A stretch of DNA of 64,000 nt, from assembly GCA_964017195.1 (NCBI GenBank), contig OZ024887.1, forward strand, positions 62,618,311 through 62,682,310. Reading direction: 5' to 3'. The position numbers and the translations under genes were made by a program. The notes under the pieces are model-generated. The model searched no databases. It saw only the letters and a program-made list of their open reading frames with translations, and was not told the origin of the DNA. This DNA comes from Siderastrea radians (Eukaryota; Cnidaria; Anthozoa; Scleractinia; Rhizangiidae). Below are positions 45,314-56,735 of this stretch, piece after piece (the stretch's first letter is position 1; every line of letters begins with the position of its first letter).

Positions 45314-46519
45314 AGTTAAACAATTTTTGAAAAGCAAATCAGCATTTAAAAACAACATTTACCGTACTGTAGCGTTTACCCAGGTCTTGTAAAATCTATT
45401 TGACGTCCGCAGTTCGCTTTCCCTGCTAGCAGAGGCCCCTTTTCCTTTGTATTCGCTGAGCTGAGGGGCGCAACCTCGTCCCCAGGGTCTTCTCGCTTTT
45501 CAATATGGCGGCGGCTCGGGAGAAGACCCTGGCGGCTGCCCGACCCTGGCACACAGCTGCAGATCACGTGCCTCCAACGAGGATGGAGATGTATTCAAAA
45601 TGGCGGCTACGGCGAAAAGGGTGAGAAGAACTGGGTACGAGATGCTAAGGTGAAGATAAACAAATGGCGGAAAAAGCTGAAGTTCAGTTCAAGAAAAAAT
45701 AGGAAAAACAGACTCGTTTTGCATGTAAGAGTGTTAGGAATACGGCAAAGTGTTAGAGGTCTTGTTTTTGCTGTTCATTGCTTCGTTTTTGTTATTTTAA
45801 AGGTAAGAATAATGGGTTTGAGCGTACTCGACTGCCGAACTCCGTTTTTGATTCATGAGGCTTTAGGCAATAAATTGTCTTATCGTTACATTGTTACAAA
45901 TCCGTCCTTCTTAAATATTGTTATAAATCCGTCCTTCTTAAAATTATATGCTTCATCTTTAGACTTTTAAAATATATCAGGCTCAGTTTTATTTAAGGCC
46001 TAAGCTCACTCCATAAGATTTATAGCTTAAAGTATAACTCTTATGGAGTGAGCTTAGCCTTAAATAAAACTAGTGCTACAAAATATTTATTCTACATGGC
46101 TTACATCTCCGTGAGTTCAGTGGAAATGACTCATTTATGGAAATGACTCATTAATTTTTGATCTGGCATATTCCAGGTGCTGCTTTGGAGGCAGTGATAA
46201 TCATTTTGACTTTTTTGAATTTATTTTTGCCCATTCTTTGCGCTACAGTTTTGCTTGTACAGTTGTAGATCTCCAGGGCTTTGTCACTTTCAATATTGTT
46301 TTCTACACTTTAGCTTCAGTGAGTCACATTAAACACTAGAACTGAGGAGATTGTGAGACTGTAAACAATGGAAAAACAAGGAATTTTAACAGTTCTGGGG
46401 ATAATATTCCCAGCTTTGAAAAAATTTTCTGCTTAACAACTTCAATCAATTGAGTAACCTGCAGCTGGGTGAAGTTTGAAAGTGTTTCAAAAATAGAAAT
46501 GGGAAAGAGAGGATTAAAC

Positions 46520-46960
46520 TCACCTGAGGGAGTAATACACAAGTGATAGAATAGTACACAACTGATGGAGTAATAAACAACTGACGGAATTATCATCCAA
46601 CTGACTGAGTGTAACACAACTGATCGAGTCTGAGACAACTGACTGGGTAATACACAACTGATCGAGTATTACAAATGACAGAGAAGTACACAACTGACCG
46701 AGTAATGCACAACTGATGGGGAAGTACACAACTGACCGAGTAATACATAACTGACAGCGTTATCATGCAACCCACTGAATGACACAGAACTGGCAGAAAA
46801 ATGCACAACTGACCAAGTGATGCACAACTTCCAACTGCAACTTGCAACATGCAACTGACAGAAAGGTTACACAAGTGACCAAGTAACGCACAACTGACGG
46901 GGTAATACACAACTGATAGAATTATTGTACAACTGACCGAGTGATACACACAGGACCTTT
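46520..46960. repeat. Degenerate 17-22 bp tandem array
   Basis: Repeats of ACACAACTGACCGAGTAAT with variants fill the centre of the long-armed transposon. Confidence 0.85.
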
Positions 46961-47068
46961 GCATCAAATCCCCTACTCCTCGGGCAAGGAAAATACATGT
47001 AGCCAAATGTCTGAGGTATGCCCATAGGGGAGGGGGGGATGTTGAAGATTCAAATTGATCAGCACATA
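46957..47068. mobile_element. Half copy of the GCGCCGATCAATT element
   Basis: Resembles the right end of the element at 57565-58009 (GGTATGCCC ... GGGGGATGTTGAAG ... AATTGATC). The left half is only weakly present. Confidence 0.45.
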
Positions 47069-47325
47069 ACCTTAAGTTACAAATCCCACTTTTTAGGATG
47101 ACTCGTTATTGCTTTGAACCTCTGTTGTAACTTTTAGTGGATTTTTGTGGTGTTCTAATTGGATCTGCAAACCCTTTTTATTTGGCTTAGATTGACATGA
47201 GAATAGTTTTAAAGTAGAGACATGAGATGGGAAATCATTTTAAGAGACCATAAAAAACTGATATCTACATAAGAGCACCCCAGGTTGATAGCAGTCAATT
47301 ATGATATTCCTTTCCTTGTTCTTAA

Positions 47326-47529
47326 CTTTAAGCCCCGATATCAAAAAACATGTTCTCCTTACTATTCTCCGTAAATGTCTTATGGTACTACTTGAGAGAA
47401 TTCACATAAACATCCAGTCATTTTATTTTTGGTGATCATTTCCTTTATTCTCAGGGCCTGTATGTTTGAACAAGTAGTGATATTGTAAGGAGAAATTAGA
47501 TGTTTGTTTGTCACTACTGGGGCTTAAAG
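47326..47529. mobile_element. MITE family A, copy 4
   Basis: Ends CTTTAAGCCCCGATA and TACTGGGGCTTAAAG, nested inside the long-armed transposon. Confidence 0.75.
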
Positions 47530-48875
47530 GCCTAACTACAATTTCCAATTTCAAAACTTTCTGAAATCTTTTTCTCTCCTTTTTTTTTCCTGAAATCCTC
47601 TCTTTCCCATTGATTTAAATTTTTCAAACACTTTCAAACTACACCCAGATAACTCGATTGAAGTTGTTAAGCAGAAAATTTTTCAAACCTGGGAATATTA
47701 TCCCTAGCACTGGTCTAACATGCAATGGGGACTTTATCTATCCACTGTTAAAATTCTTTATTTCTCCATTATTTACAGTCACACAATCTCCTCAGTTCTA
47801 GTATTTAATGAGACTTACTGAAACTAAAGTGTAGAAAACAATATTGAAAGCGACAAGGCCTGGAGACCTTCAACTGTACAAGCAAAACTGTAGCACAAGG
47901 AATGGGCACAAATAAATTCAAGAAAGTCAAAATGATTATCACTGCCTCCAAAGCAGCACCTGGAATATGCCAGATCAAAACTTAGTTTAACCAGTCCATC
48001 CAACACTGCTCTTTTCCCATTCCCTTGCACTTCGTTAAATCGAGGTTGCACTGTAAATAAGCTTAAATAAATAAGTAAGTAAATAAATAAATGAATGAGT
48101 CATTTTCTATTAAATGCCTAAGCTCACTCCATAATATTTATATTTCAAGCTTAATCTGAGCCTGATATATTCGAAAAGTCTTAAGCTGGAGCATATAATG
48201 TTAAGAAGGACGAATTTATAACAATATTTAAGAAGGACGGATTTGTAACAATGTACGGATAAGACAATTTATTGCCTAAAGCCTCATGAAACAAAAATAT
48301 AATATGTTCACTTGAGCAACATTGAATCAAATAGCGGTACGGAGTTCCGCAGTAGAGTACGCTCAAACCCATTACTCCTAACTTTAAAATAACAAAAAAG
48401 AAACAATGAACAGCAAAAACAAGACCTCTGACACTTTGCCGTATTCCTAAGACTCTTACATGCAAAACGTGTCTGTTTTTCCTATTTTTTCTTGAACTGA
48501 ACTTCAGCTTTTTCCGCCATTTGTTTATCTTCACCTTAGCATCTCGTACCCAGTTCTTCTCACCCTTTTCGCCGTAGCCGCCATTTTGAATACATCTCCA
48601 TCCTCGTTGGAGACACGTGATCTGCTGTGTGCCAGGGTCTTCTCCCGAGCCGCCGCCATTTTGAAAAGCGAGAAGACCCTGGGGACGAGGTTGCTGAGGG
48701 GCGGTACGAAAAGGGACCTGTCTGCCATGGGTCGAAACTCTCTTTGATTCATCATGGTCGTGGACGGCGGTTTCCGAAACGCATGCTCCCTGTATTGTTT
48801 GCTGAGCGTGACTTGAGCCCACTGTATCTCGCGCATTCCTTTACTGTTATTCTGCTGACTATTCTGCTGTCATTT

Positions 48876-49070
48876 CTCTCTCCTCCGCAGAGGCCTTTTA
48901 CAGTCGCGCCTTGGGAAAAATATGCGCGCGGAGGCTGGGAAGAGGAAAAATTAAAGCGCGCGGGGAACGCTCTTCCCATCGTTCCCCGCGCACCCGTTTT
49001 CTCTCTACAGCGCTTCCGCTCCCGTTTCTTTCTCTGGTGTTTACTAACAGGAGCCTCTGCGGAGGAGAGA
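48876..49070. mobile_element. Mutator-like MITE with 10-bp target duplication
   Basis: Inverted ends TCTCTCCTCCGCAGAGGC / GCCTCTGCGGAGGAGAGA, flanked by perfect GCTGTCATTT at 48866-48875 and 49071-49080. Nine- to ten-bp duplications are typical of Mutator-like elements. The interior has a GC-rich hairpin (GCGCGCGGGGAACG / CGTTCCCCGCGC). Confidence 0.8.
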
Positions 49071-49836
49071 GCTGTCATTTAGTGAGCCCGCATAGTAACA
49101 TGCCGTCCTGGAAAGAGAACTAAACTCGTGGAGAGTTACAACGTTTACTTCAGTTCTCTCGTTTTTGTCAACATGGACGACGAAAAGATCAACAATCGAA
49201 AGAAGAAGCTCTAAGAAACACTCGACAAGTTAAGGAATGGAATTTAGAGCGAAGAAAACATCCGTCAAGGCGAAGGACAACCTTCCACCTCCAAAGATTT
49301 TTCGAGCTGCGGACTTTCTGTGAAATGCTCCAGCACTTCTACGAGTCTACGGTAGAGTAAATTACACATTTGATTGTAAATTTGTATCGAAATCGCTTTT
49401 TAATTGAGGGATTCTTCATATTCCTTACAGTTTTCGTAAAAGTTTTGAAAAACGTGCACAGTTCGCATCACCAAATGCTCTTCAAAATAATTTGCACATC
49501 GAGCGAAATCGCTTGCGCGTGGCTTCCCTCGAAGAAAGAATTGAACGCGTTTGGTCTTCAGAAACAAGTAAAGGCGTATTTTAATAAATGTATTATCTAG
49601 AAAAGCTTACTGTCTCTTCTTCTGTCTAGGTAGGTAGGTAGGTACTTTATTAAAATACTTTGCAGCTCATAGAGCTGAATTGCGTATTCTACATTCTATG
49701 ATACAGATTTACAAAATTTAAAATTTAAAATTTATAATATCTAAAAACTATATCGCTAATAATGATAGCATTAAAAACCTAGTTATTCACTTTTTGCATT
49801 CACCAGAGAGCATGACGCCATAATAAAACTGTTTTT

Positions 49837-50524
49837 AAGGGTGCGTTTCTTTGGGAGAATCCGAAAACGGATTTGTGATCCCAGATCATATGGATTCTTC
49901 GACACCAAAGAAACGCAAAATCCGAAAAAGGATTATTTTGTCATGACAAGACAGGCTGGAGGCACGCAATATATATATCAGAACGATATTTCTCTCCTAC
50001 TGCCCTAGAATTCAACTAGATGGAATACAAATAATTTATAAACAAGGACAGTATATGCAGTAGTTCAAGTGAACTCGCTATTTGCGTTCACAATTAGCAA
50101 AATCTGGTCCCTGAATTACAAAAATGGTACACAAATAAAGTTATCCTGACGTGTCAATGCTTCTGTCTGTACTTTTGGAGAAAACTTTTCAAATATACGG
50201 AACGGAAAAATCACCTGAATTTTCTTTTTCACGATCGAATGTTTTGTCACGCAAGATCGAGAGAAAATATGGCGAGACAAGTAAATTTGCATGGAAGACC
50301 GCTTGACAGATGTACTATTTTCGGATCCGTCCCCCAAAGAAACGCACGGATCATGAATCCTAAAAATCCGGATTTAGATTTGATCTGATGTATCCACTCG
50401 GAGGGTGGATTCTTCAGATCACTAATCCGTGATTAATCCATTTTCGGATAGAGGTAAAGAAACGCAAAATCCGTTTTTGGATACAAGAATCCGGATTTGG
50501 ATTTTCCCAAAGAAACGCACCCTT
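49837..50524. mobile_element. TIR element with AAGGGTGCGTTTCTTTGGGA ends
   Basis: Perfect 20-bp inverted ends. Subterminal ATCCG/CGGAT motifs occur many times on both sides, a common binding-site layout for hAT-type transposases. No transposase frame. Confidence 0.85.
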
Positions 50525-51514
50525 ATCTGTTTGTCTTACACCGCGGCAAGTTAAAGGTGCGCGCGTGCCTTAAATTGTACTTACAATCATATAAGGGTGG
50601 CAAAAGTTTATTAAGTTTGTGGCCGCTGTCGTTACAGATATTCTCAAAGGTGTGCTTTCAAATATCATTGTGATGCTTCGCTACAGTTGGAAGATTCACT
50701 AGCGCTAGAGCATGCTGATACTCAATGCCGGGGCAGATGATTGGCATCGCCCTCCTCTGAACGCACTCTAATTCGTGCGTTAAGTAAGCCGTCTACCTTC
50801 ATTCATAAAATTTCGAAAAGTAGTAATCTGACCTAAACAGACACAAATGCTCTGTTGTCGTTTGATTTCACGCGCGAGACAACATGAGAAATCTCTTGCG
50901 GAAGTTTTCAACATTTTGACTTTGAGATTGTATTTTTGGCTAATTCTTAATTGACAACTGGTGTATTTTATTTAAAAGTAAGAAATTTTAATTATTCTAG
51001 ATCAAGTGAGTGTTGTTTTTTTGAACCTATAAAGTGTCCTTTCGTACTGTACATGGGTTGTTTATTACCAAATGCTAATTTAGTGAAGCGATCATAAAAC
51101 ACGCAGCCTTCAATGGGTTAATTTCTCTTTAATTCCTGGAGTTGTGGTCATGTTAAAAAAGCTTCCTTGTCCAGATAACTTGAAATTAATACCGTAGATT
51201 AGACAACAACTATCTCTAGACGAACTGTGTCCTTTTTTGAGGGTTTTGGTGAACTCGCCATTCACGACAACAAAACTGTGCAGGTGTTTTTTGGCGCGCT
51301 AGTTGAGAAAGGTGGGAGTCGTCAGCTGATCACGTGCTAAAAGCATCACGTAACGTTTCGGTCGCTAGGTAACCGTGGCGCATGCTCAACACAGTTCATT
51401 TCGACCCATGGCAGAGGTCCCTTTTCGTCCCGTCCGTTTCCGTCCGTCCCGTCCCGTCCGGTTTCCCGACAGTATATTGCGCGCCTCGCCTTTGTTCAAG
51501 TCGAGATTTTCATT

Positions 51515-51690
51515 AGCCTGCGTGGCCGGCGTTCGAGCGAGAAGCGCCAGAGAGAGCGCGAAGCGCGATCGTGGGGGTGGGTGATCGGGGGGAATTGGGA
51601 ATTGGGGGGGGGCCCCTCCCAATCCCACGATCGCGCTTCGCGCTCGAACTCCCCTTCTCCCTTCCCCTTCGGACGCCGGCCACGCAGGCT
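51515..51690. mobile_element. GC-rich palindromic MITE
   Basis: Inverted ends AGCCTGCGTGGCCGGCGT and CGCCGGCCACGCAGGCT, with inner inverted GAAGCGCGATCGTGGG. Much richer in GC than its surroundings. Confidence 0.85.
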
Positions 51691-52571
51691 ATTAAATTCC
51701 TTATCTCTAGAATAACTAGTCCAGGGAAAAAAAAGGCGTCCCTGAAAGCAGATGTATTCCTCGTTTAACTATCCCTCGGTTAAACTCATCAAACCGGTTA
51801 AACAAGTTACCAGCATATAAAAGCGCGGGAAAACGACAGAGCAGGAAATAAAAGTCGACTCCGATACTCGTTTTACCGAGCCATACCTGTTGAAGTCTAT
51901 TGTCGATATTTGACCGCGGTACGATTTGCCCTTTTTGTGGTTGTGAAAAAACAAAACTTCAAACCTTTCCTCAAAGAAAAACAAAGTGGAAGTCACTTTA
52001 TACCTCTCGGAAAAAATTTCAACAATAAAGTACTAATTTGTGAGGAATAATTGCCTTTGATATTTGTAGCCTATCTGTTTTTTACGTTCGCCTGGTACAG
52101 AAATTTGACATTTTGTTTTTGTTTGAGAACGACAACAACTTCGCTTTAATTAATCGTCAACATTTTTGTCTTAAGCTTATATTTACGTTGTTTCAATAAA
52201 ACATCTGCTTTTTCAAAATTGCGGGCCATAAATATTTTATTTCATTCAATAATTCTTCTGTAGAAACCCAAAACCGGCAAATTGTTCCCTGAAAAGTTGA
52301 TTATTCGCGCTATCGCTTGCGGTGAAAGATGGCTTCGAAACTCAGGGCTTTCAGTTTCGTTTTATCATAAGCTCGTATAGTCCTGAAGATCGGTTCATAA
52401 ATTCTGCTTTGTGAAGATCCTATTTACTCAAGCCACATTTCCAGAGTTACCGTTTAATCGAATTTTATAGAGGTATTGATGGAATTGTTTAATAGTGCTT
52501 TAAAATATAAGCTTATACTAAAATCGAAAACTCGACTACACGCGATTTGCGTGTTTGTGGTCCTTTTTGCT

Positions 52572-53175
52572 CCATCACATTTCGCTGCAGGTTTTTGCGC
52601 CCAAAACTCAGTCGATTACCGCTCGAATTTGTGCAGACAACAAAATTATTTGTTATTTAAGTTGCTGGGAGTGATTTATCTGGCATAAATTGCTTTCTTT
52701 CTTTTTCCTTTCTCAATTAAACTAATTAAACTAACAATATCGCAAAATTTAAGTCCGCCATTTTGTTTGTTTTGATCGGTTTTTCCCCCGATTAGTGAGT
52801 TAATCGACCTCGCTAGGTGGATTAAATTTAACCCCTCGTTTATCACTTGGTTAGTGTTAATCGTGCTTTCAGAAAGAGAATCTAACCGAAGGATAAATTT
52901 TCATCCTCGATTAGCGAGATTTAAACCTCGATTAGCGCTAATCGGCTTTCCAGGAACCGGGGCCTGGTGGTATACAAGAAAGAAGGCAATTTATGCCAGA
53001 TAAATCACTCCCAGCAACTTAAATAACAAATAATTTTGTTGTCTGCACAAATTCGAGCGGTAATCGACTGAGTTTTGGGCGCAAAAGCCTGCAGCGAAAT
53101 GTGACAATATCGCAAAATTTAAGTCCGCCATTTTGTTTGTTTTCATCGGTTTTTCCCCCGATTAGTGAGTGCGGT
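52572..53175. repeat. Nested inverted and direct repeats
   Basis: About 130 bp at 52572-52700 recurs inverted at 52975-53105 (contains AATTATTTGTTATTTAAGTT). A 65-bp block at 52736-52800 recurs directly at 53107-53171 (contains AAGTCCGCCATTTTGTTTG). This looks like a transposon inserted into a copy of itself or of a relative. Confidence 0.7.
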
Positions 53176-53639
53176 CTATGAAACAAGGATCATGCATCAT
53201 GCATCACTGAAGCAACCTTAATTGAAATAGGTGCATAACTAGTGGTTTCCATTGGAAAGTGAGGTGCTGCGGGTAAAGCGCATACAGAGGAACTGTGGTT
53301 TAACGGCCAAAAGTGAATTTTCTTTTATAAAGACAACAGATGGCCTCAAACACAAAAATCTTGGTCGTTGGTCAAACGCGTGACGCACAACTGCCCGTGA
53401 CGGACGTCAGTGACGCATCCGTGACACAGATGTGACGAGTACGTTTTCCCCCAAAATCTTCGTCATGAATGAATGAACGGAGAACGAAGTACAACAATTA
53501 TTTTTAGGCAAATATTAGACTCAGAAAAGAACTGCTTTGTTTAAAAAAGCGCTTACTCAGACAAGAACTGCTTTACCTCAAAAGAACGAATCGCATTCAA
53601 TCCTCGCTTCATCGTGTAAAACGTTTTCTTCACCTGATT

Positions 53640-55150
53640 TTCATCCCACTTTATCGACGGTCGAGTGTTCTTTAAGGTCCACCGTTAAAATGGTGTGTTT
53701 TCTTTCTGAGACGATTGACACAGTGAAATAAATACAACAAAATGAATCCTCGATAAAACATCGAATTTAATAATACTTCAGAGTTTCAGGAATAGCTACA
53801 AATATCACAGGTAGCCCAAGCGTAATATAAGAGTTTGTATGGAAAATTGAACTGAGAATTCCTATCCAAAAATAAATGGTATAAAATGTTACCTGGTGTT
53901 CTTTGCTGTCTTCCTGTGAAGTTTCAGCGCCTTTGGAGAGGTTTTTAATCTTCTACCCTAACAGTGTATAAGACAAAGACAAGGTTGGAGAATGGAGCCC
54001 TATCGGCGATCGAACCTGCCTCGACAAACAGCTAAAAATTTACGCGAAAAAAGGCATGCACTTACATTTTGTCTCGCCGTACTCACAAGGTAGTGGTTTA
54101 AGTTCCCCTTTCTGAAATCCAATGGAGTATACCTTGATTCTTCCCCCGTTTAAGACGACCGAAAAGTTCGAACACGAGTTCGAAAACCGCCGCCATTTAT
54201 CCGCGACTCGGGAAAGTTGCCCAGTTCGACCGTTAAAACCTCGGCCGGCACTGTAAACGAGCGTCAAATGACAACCCCACCAGGAGAGGACAGGATATTT
54301 TTGAAGATACAAACGTTCGGTGAAATATAAACTGTCCTCTCGTGGTGGGATTGTAATTTGACCCTCGTTCCCAGGGCCGGCCGAGGTTTTAACGGTCGAA
54401 CCGGGCAACTTTCCCGAGTCACGGATAAATGGCGGCGGTTTTCGATTTCATGTTCGAACTTTTCGGTCGTCTTGTACAGGGAAGAATCAAGGTATACTCC
54501 ATTGGATTTCAGAAAGGGGAACTTAAACCACTACTTTGTGAGTACGGCGAGACAAAATGTCAGTGCATGCCTTTTTTCGCGTGAATATTGGAGCCGTTCT
54601 CGAGGCAGGTTCGATGGCTGATCTGACTCCATTCTCCAACCTTGTCTTTCTCTTATACATGTTGTTAGGGTAGAAGATCTAAAACCTCTCCAAAGGCGCT
54701 AAACCTTCACAGGAGGACAAAATACAACACCAGGTAACATTTTATCTACTTTATTAAGCAGGTTTACCTTTTAAAAGATTATTTATCGATGGAAATTCTC
54801 AGTTCCATTTCTCATACAAACCCTTATATTACGCTTGGGCTACCTGTGCAAATATTCTGCTCGAGAAACGTATCCGCTGCAATCGGTCGCAATTCAAGGG
54901 AATTTACCTTCACTTGCTTTCAAACCTCTTAAACGTGGCTTTCTGCACAAAACAAGATTTCTCCGCTATAAGTTTTCCACAGCCCACTTTATCGACGGTC
55001 GAGTGTTCTTTAAAGTTCCAACGTTAAAATGGTGTGTTTTCCTTCTGATCGAATCGATTGACTCAATGAATTAAATACAAAATGAATCCTCGATAAAACA
55101 TCAAATTTAATAATACCGCAGAGTTCCAGGAATTGCTACAAATATTCTGA
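53640..55150. repeat. Large imperfect palindrome with flanking direct repeats
   Basis: Arms of about 500 bp (53800-54300 and 54350-54865) are inverted copies; they include GCCGCCATTTATCCG and AAGGTATACTCCATTGGAT. Outside the arms, 53640-53815 recurs directly at about 54980-55150 (CACTTTATCGACGGTCGAGT). Open frames at 54040-54408 and 54358-54621 are the same sequence read from each arm. Probably a transposon; ends not settled. Confidence 0.7.
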
Positions 55151-55399
55151 GAAACGTATCGGCTGCAATTGAAGATAATTTACCTTCACTTGCCTTCAAA
55201 CTTTTCGCTGCGTTCACAAAAACGTGGCTTTCTATACAAAACAGGCGAAACAACGATTTCTCGATATGTCCACGGTCGAGTGTTCGACAACCACCTCGAT
55301 TCGAGGGCCACGAAATCGAGGCAAATTTGGTGATAAACATACATCCAACAGATCTCAAACGATTCTGGCTTCGGGCACAGGGAACCCAGGATGGTCACG

Positions 55400-56735
55400 T
55401 ACGCAGCCTGAATTAGTGTGCTGCGAGACCTGGTGGCTTCGCAGCAAATATTGGACTGCAGGAAGTATAATGGTGAGAAGTGTTAATATCTTTTGCAAAA
55501 GGGTAGACGACGTATGCGTTTAGGCTTTTGTGGTTTAAAAGTGGCAGAAGAAGTCTTCATGGTCGATAAACCACACTTGAAACATGCATACCCAGGGTAC
55601 CCCCACAAGTTTTATTGTTCATTATAGTGAATACTGTATATGACATAATCCTATATGTGAACTGCGGATAAAATAAGAAATGACAATGCCCCTCGTAGTA
55701 TCAACTTAAGCAGTTGATGGTCTTTCGATCCGAGCTAGCATCCCATCGTCAATATAAGATACTAAAGGAGCGTCCACTTGAGACTAAAGGAAGGCCGGTT
55801 AGTACGTCTTTAGGACTATGCCAGCGTACAAATACCATAAATCGAACAGACTACCGGCATATTCGTGTTAATTCACTGGAACCTATTCCGTTTTAGGAAT
55901 AAACGGAATATCATTTCTCTCCCTGCCCCTTATAGCAGAATGAAAGGAATTTGGTTTTCTCGAACTTGGAAAAGACAATTACGTTGTCGTTTTGGCTAAT
56001 TAGTAAGTTTTCTCGGAATGGGCAGAATTGAAATTCTTTTTGGGAGTTGTTGACCCTTCATTCTTTCACTAGGAATAGAAATAGCCAAAATAATCTTAAA
56101 CGATACGCCCAAAAGAGTGTGTTCCGGGGAGGGAGGGGAGGGAAGGATTGGCACCCTGTGGAATTCTGGGCAGGGATGTCGAAGTCATTGTCGTGTTCAG
56201 ATAAAAATATGCGAATTCTGTCTCTCCTTTTCGACATAACATTTCCCTTGAGGCCAAAACGGCGAAAATCTACAGACTTCTACTCCACTTTTTCAAAATA
56301 ATAGATCATCATCTCGGGAAAAGCGGAAAATAGTGAGTGACCAAAATCTTAGTTGGGAAATACAATTGAACTCTTTCGACTTTTCGGGAGTTTGTAAGTT
56401 TCTTAGAAGTAATGTTTTTAAGAATCTCGATTCCGCAAGAAAATTGAGGAGGTCTGGAATTTTCGTCAGTATTTCTGAAGCTGCTTATCACTTCCTCGAA
56501 GAAGAAATAAACTGAAACGTCCACGGCGAAACTCTCAAATTTTGAGTTCATCTTGAGCTAAATTCTTTAAATAGATACTTAAAGTGTTATACATTCCTTG
56601 CGCTCTTTGATCGCAGCTGGATATTGTTCACACGTTTCTTGACAATAACTTCACGCTCGGTAATAGCTAGTAACGTGAGCTGCAAAAAGAACAGGCAAAC
56701 CGCGACGAAAGATTACGCCTGAATTTCCCTCCATC
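55400..56735. other. Non-coding region upstream of dehydrogenase copy 2
   Basis: No exon recognised. It should contain the promoter and 5' UTR of the gene that starts at 56736, but no clear core promoter motif is visible. Confidence 0.35.

Larger units (their letters stand above)
45470..48694. mobile_element. hAT-like transposon with about 1 kb inverted arms
   Basis: A perfect 8-bp duplication, TGAGGGGC, flanks it (45462-45469 and 48695-48702). Ends are GCAACCTCGTCCCCAGGGTC and its inverse. The arms can be followed from 45470 to about 46490 and from about 47610 to 48694. Each holds the same basic open frame (MKINKWRKKLKFSSRKNRK, plus at 45650 and minus at about 48541) and small hairpins such as GGTCTTCTCG/CGAGAAGACC. 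The centre holds a tandem array and a family-A MITE. No transposase recognised. Confidence 0.85.
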
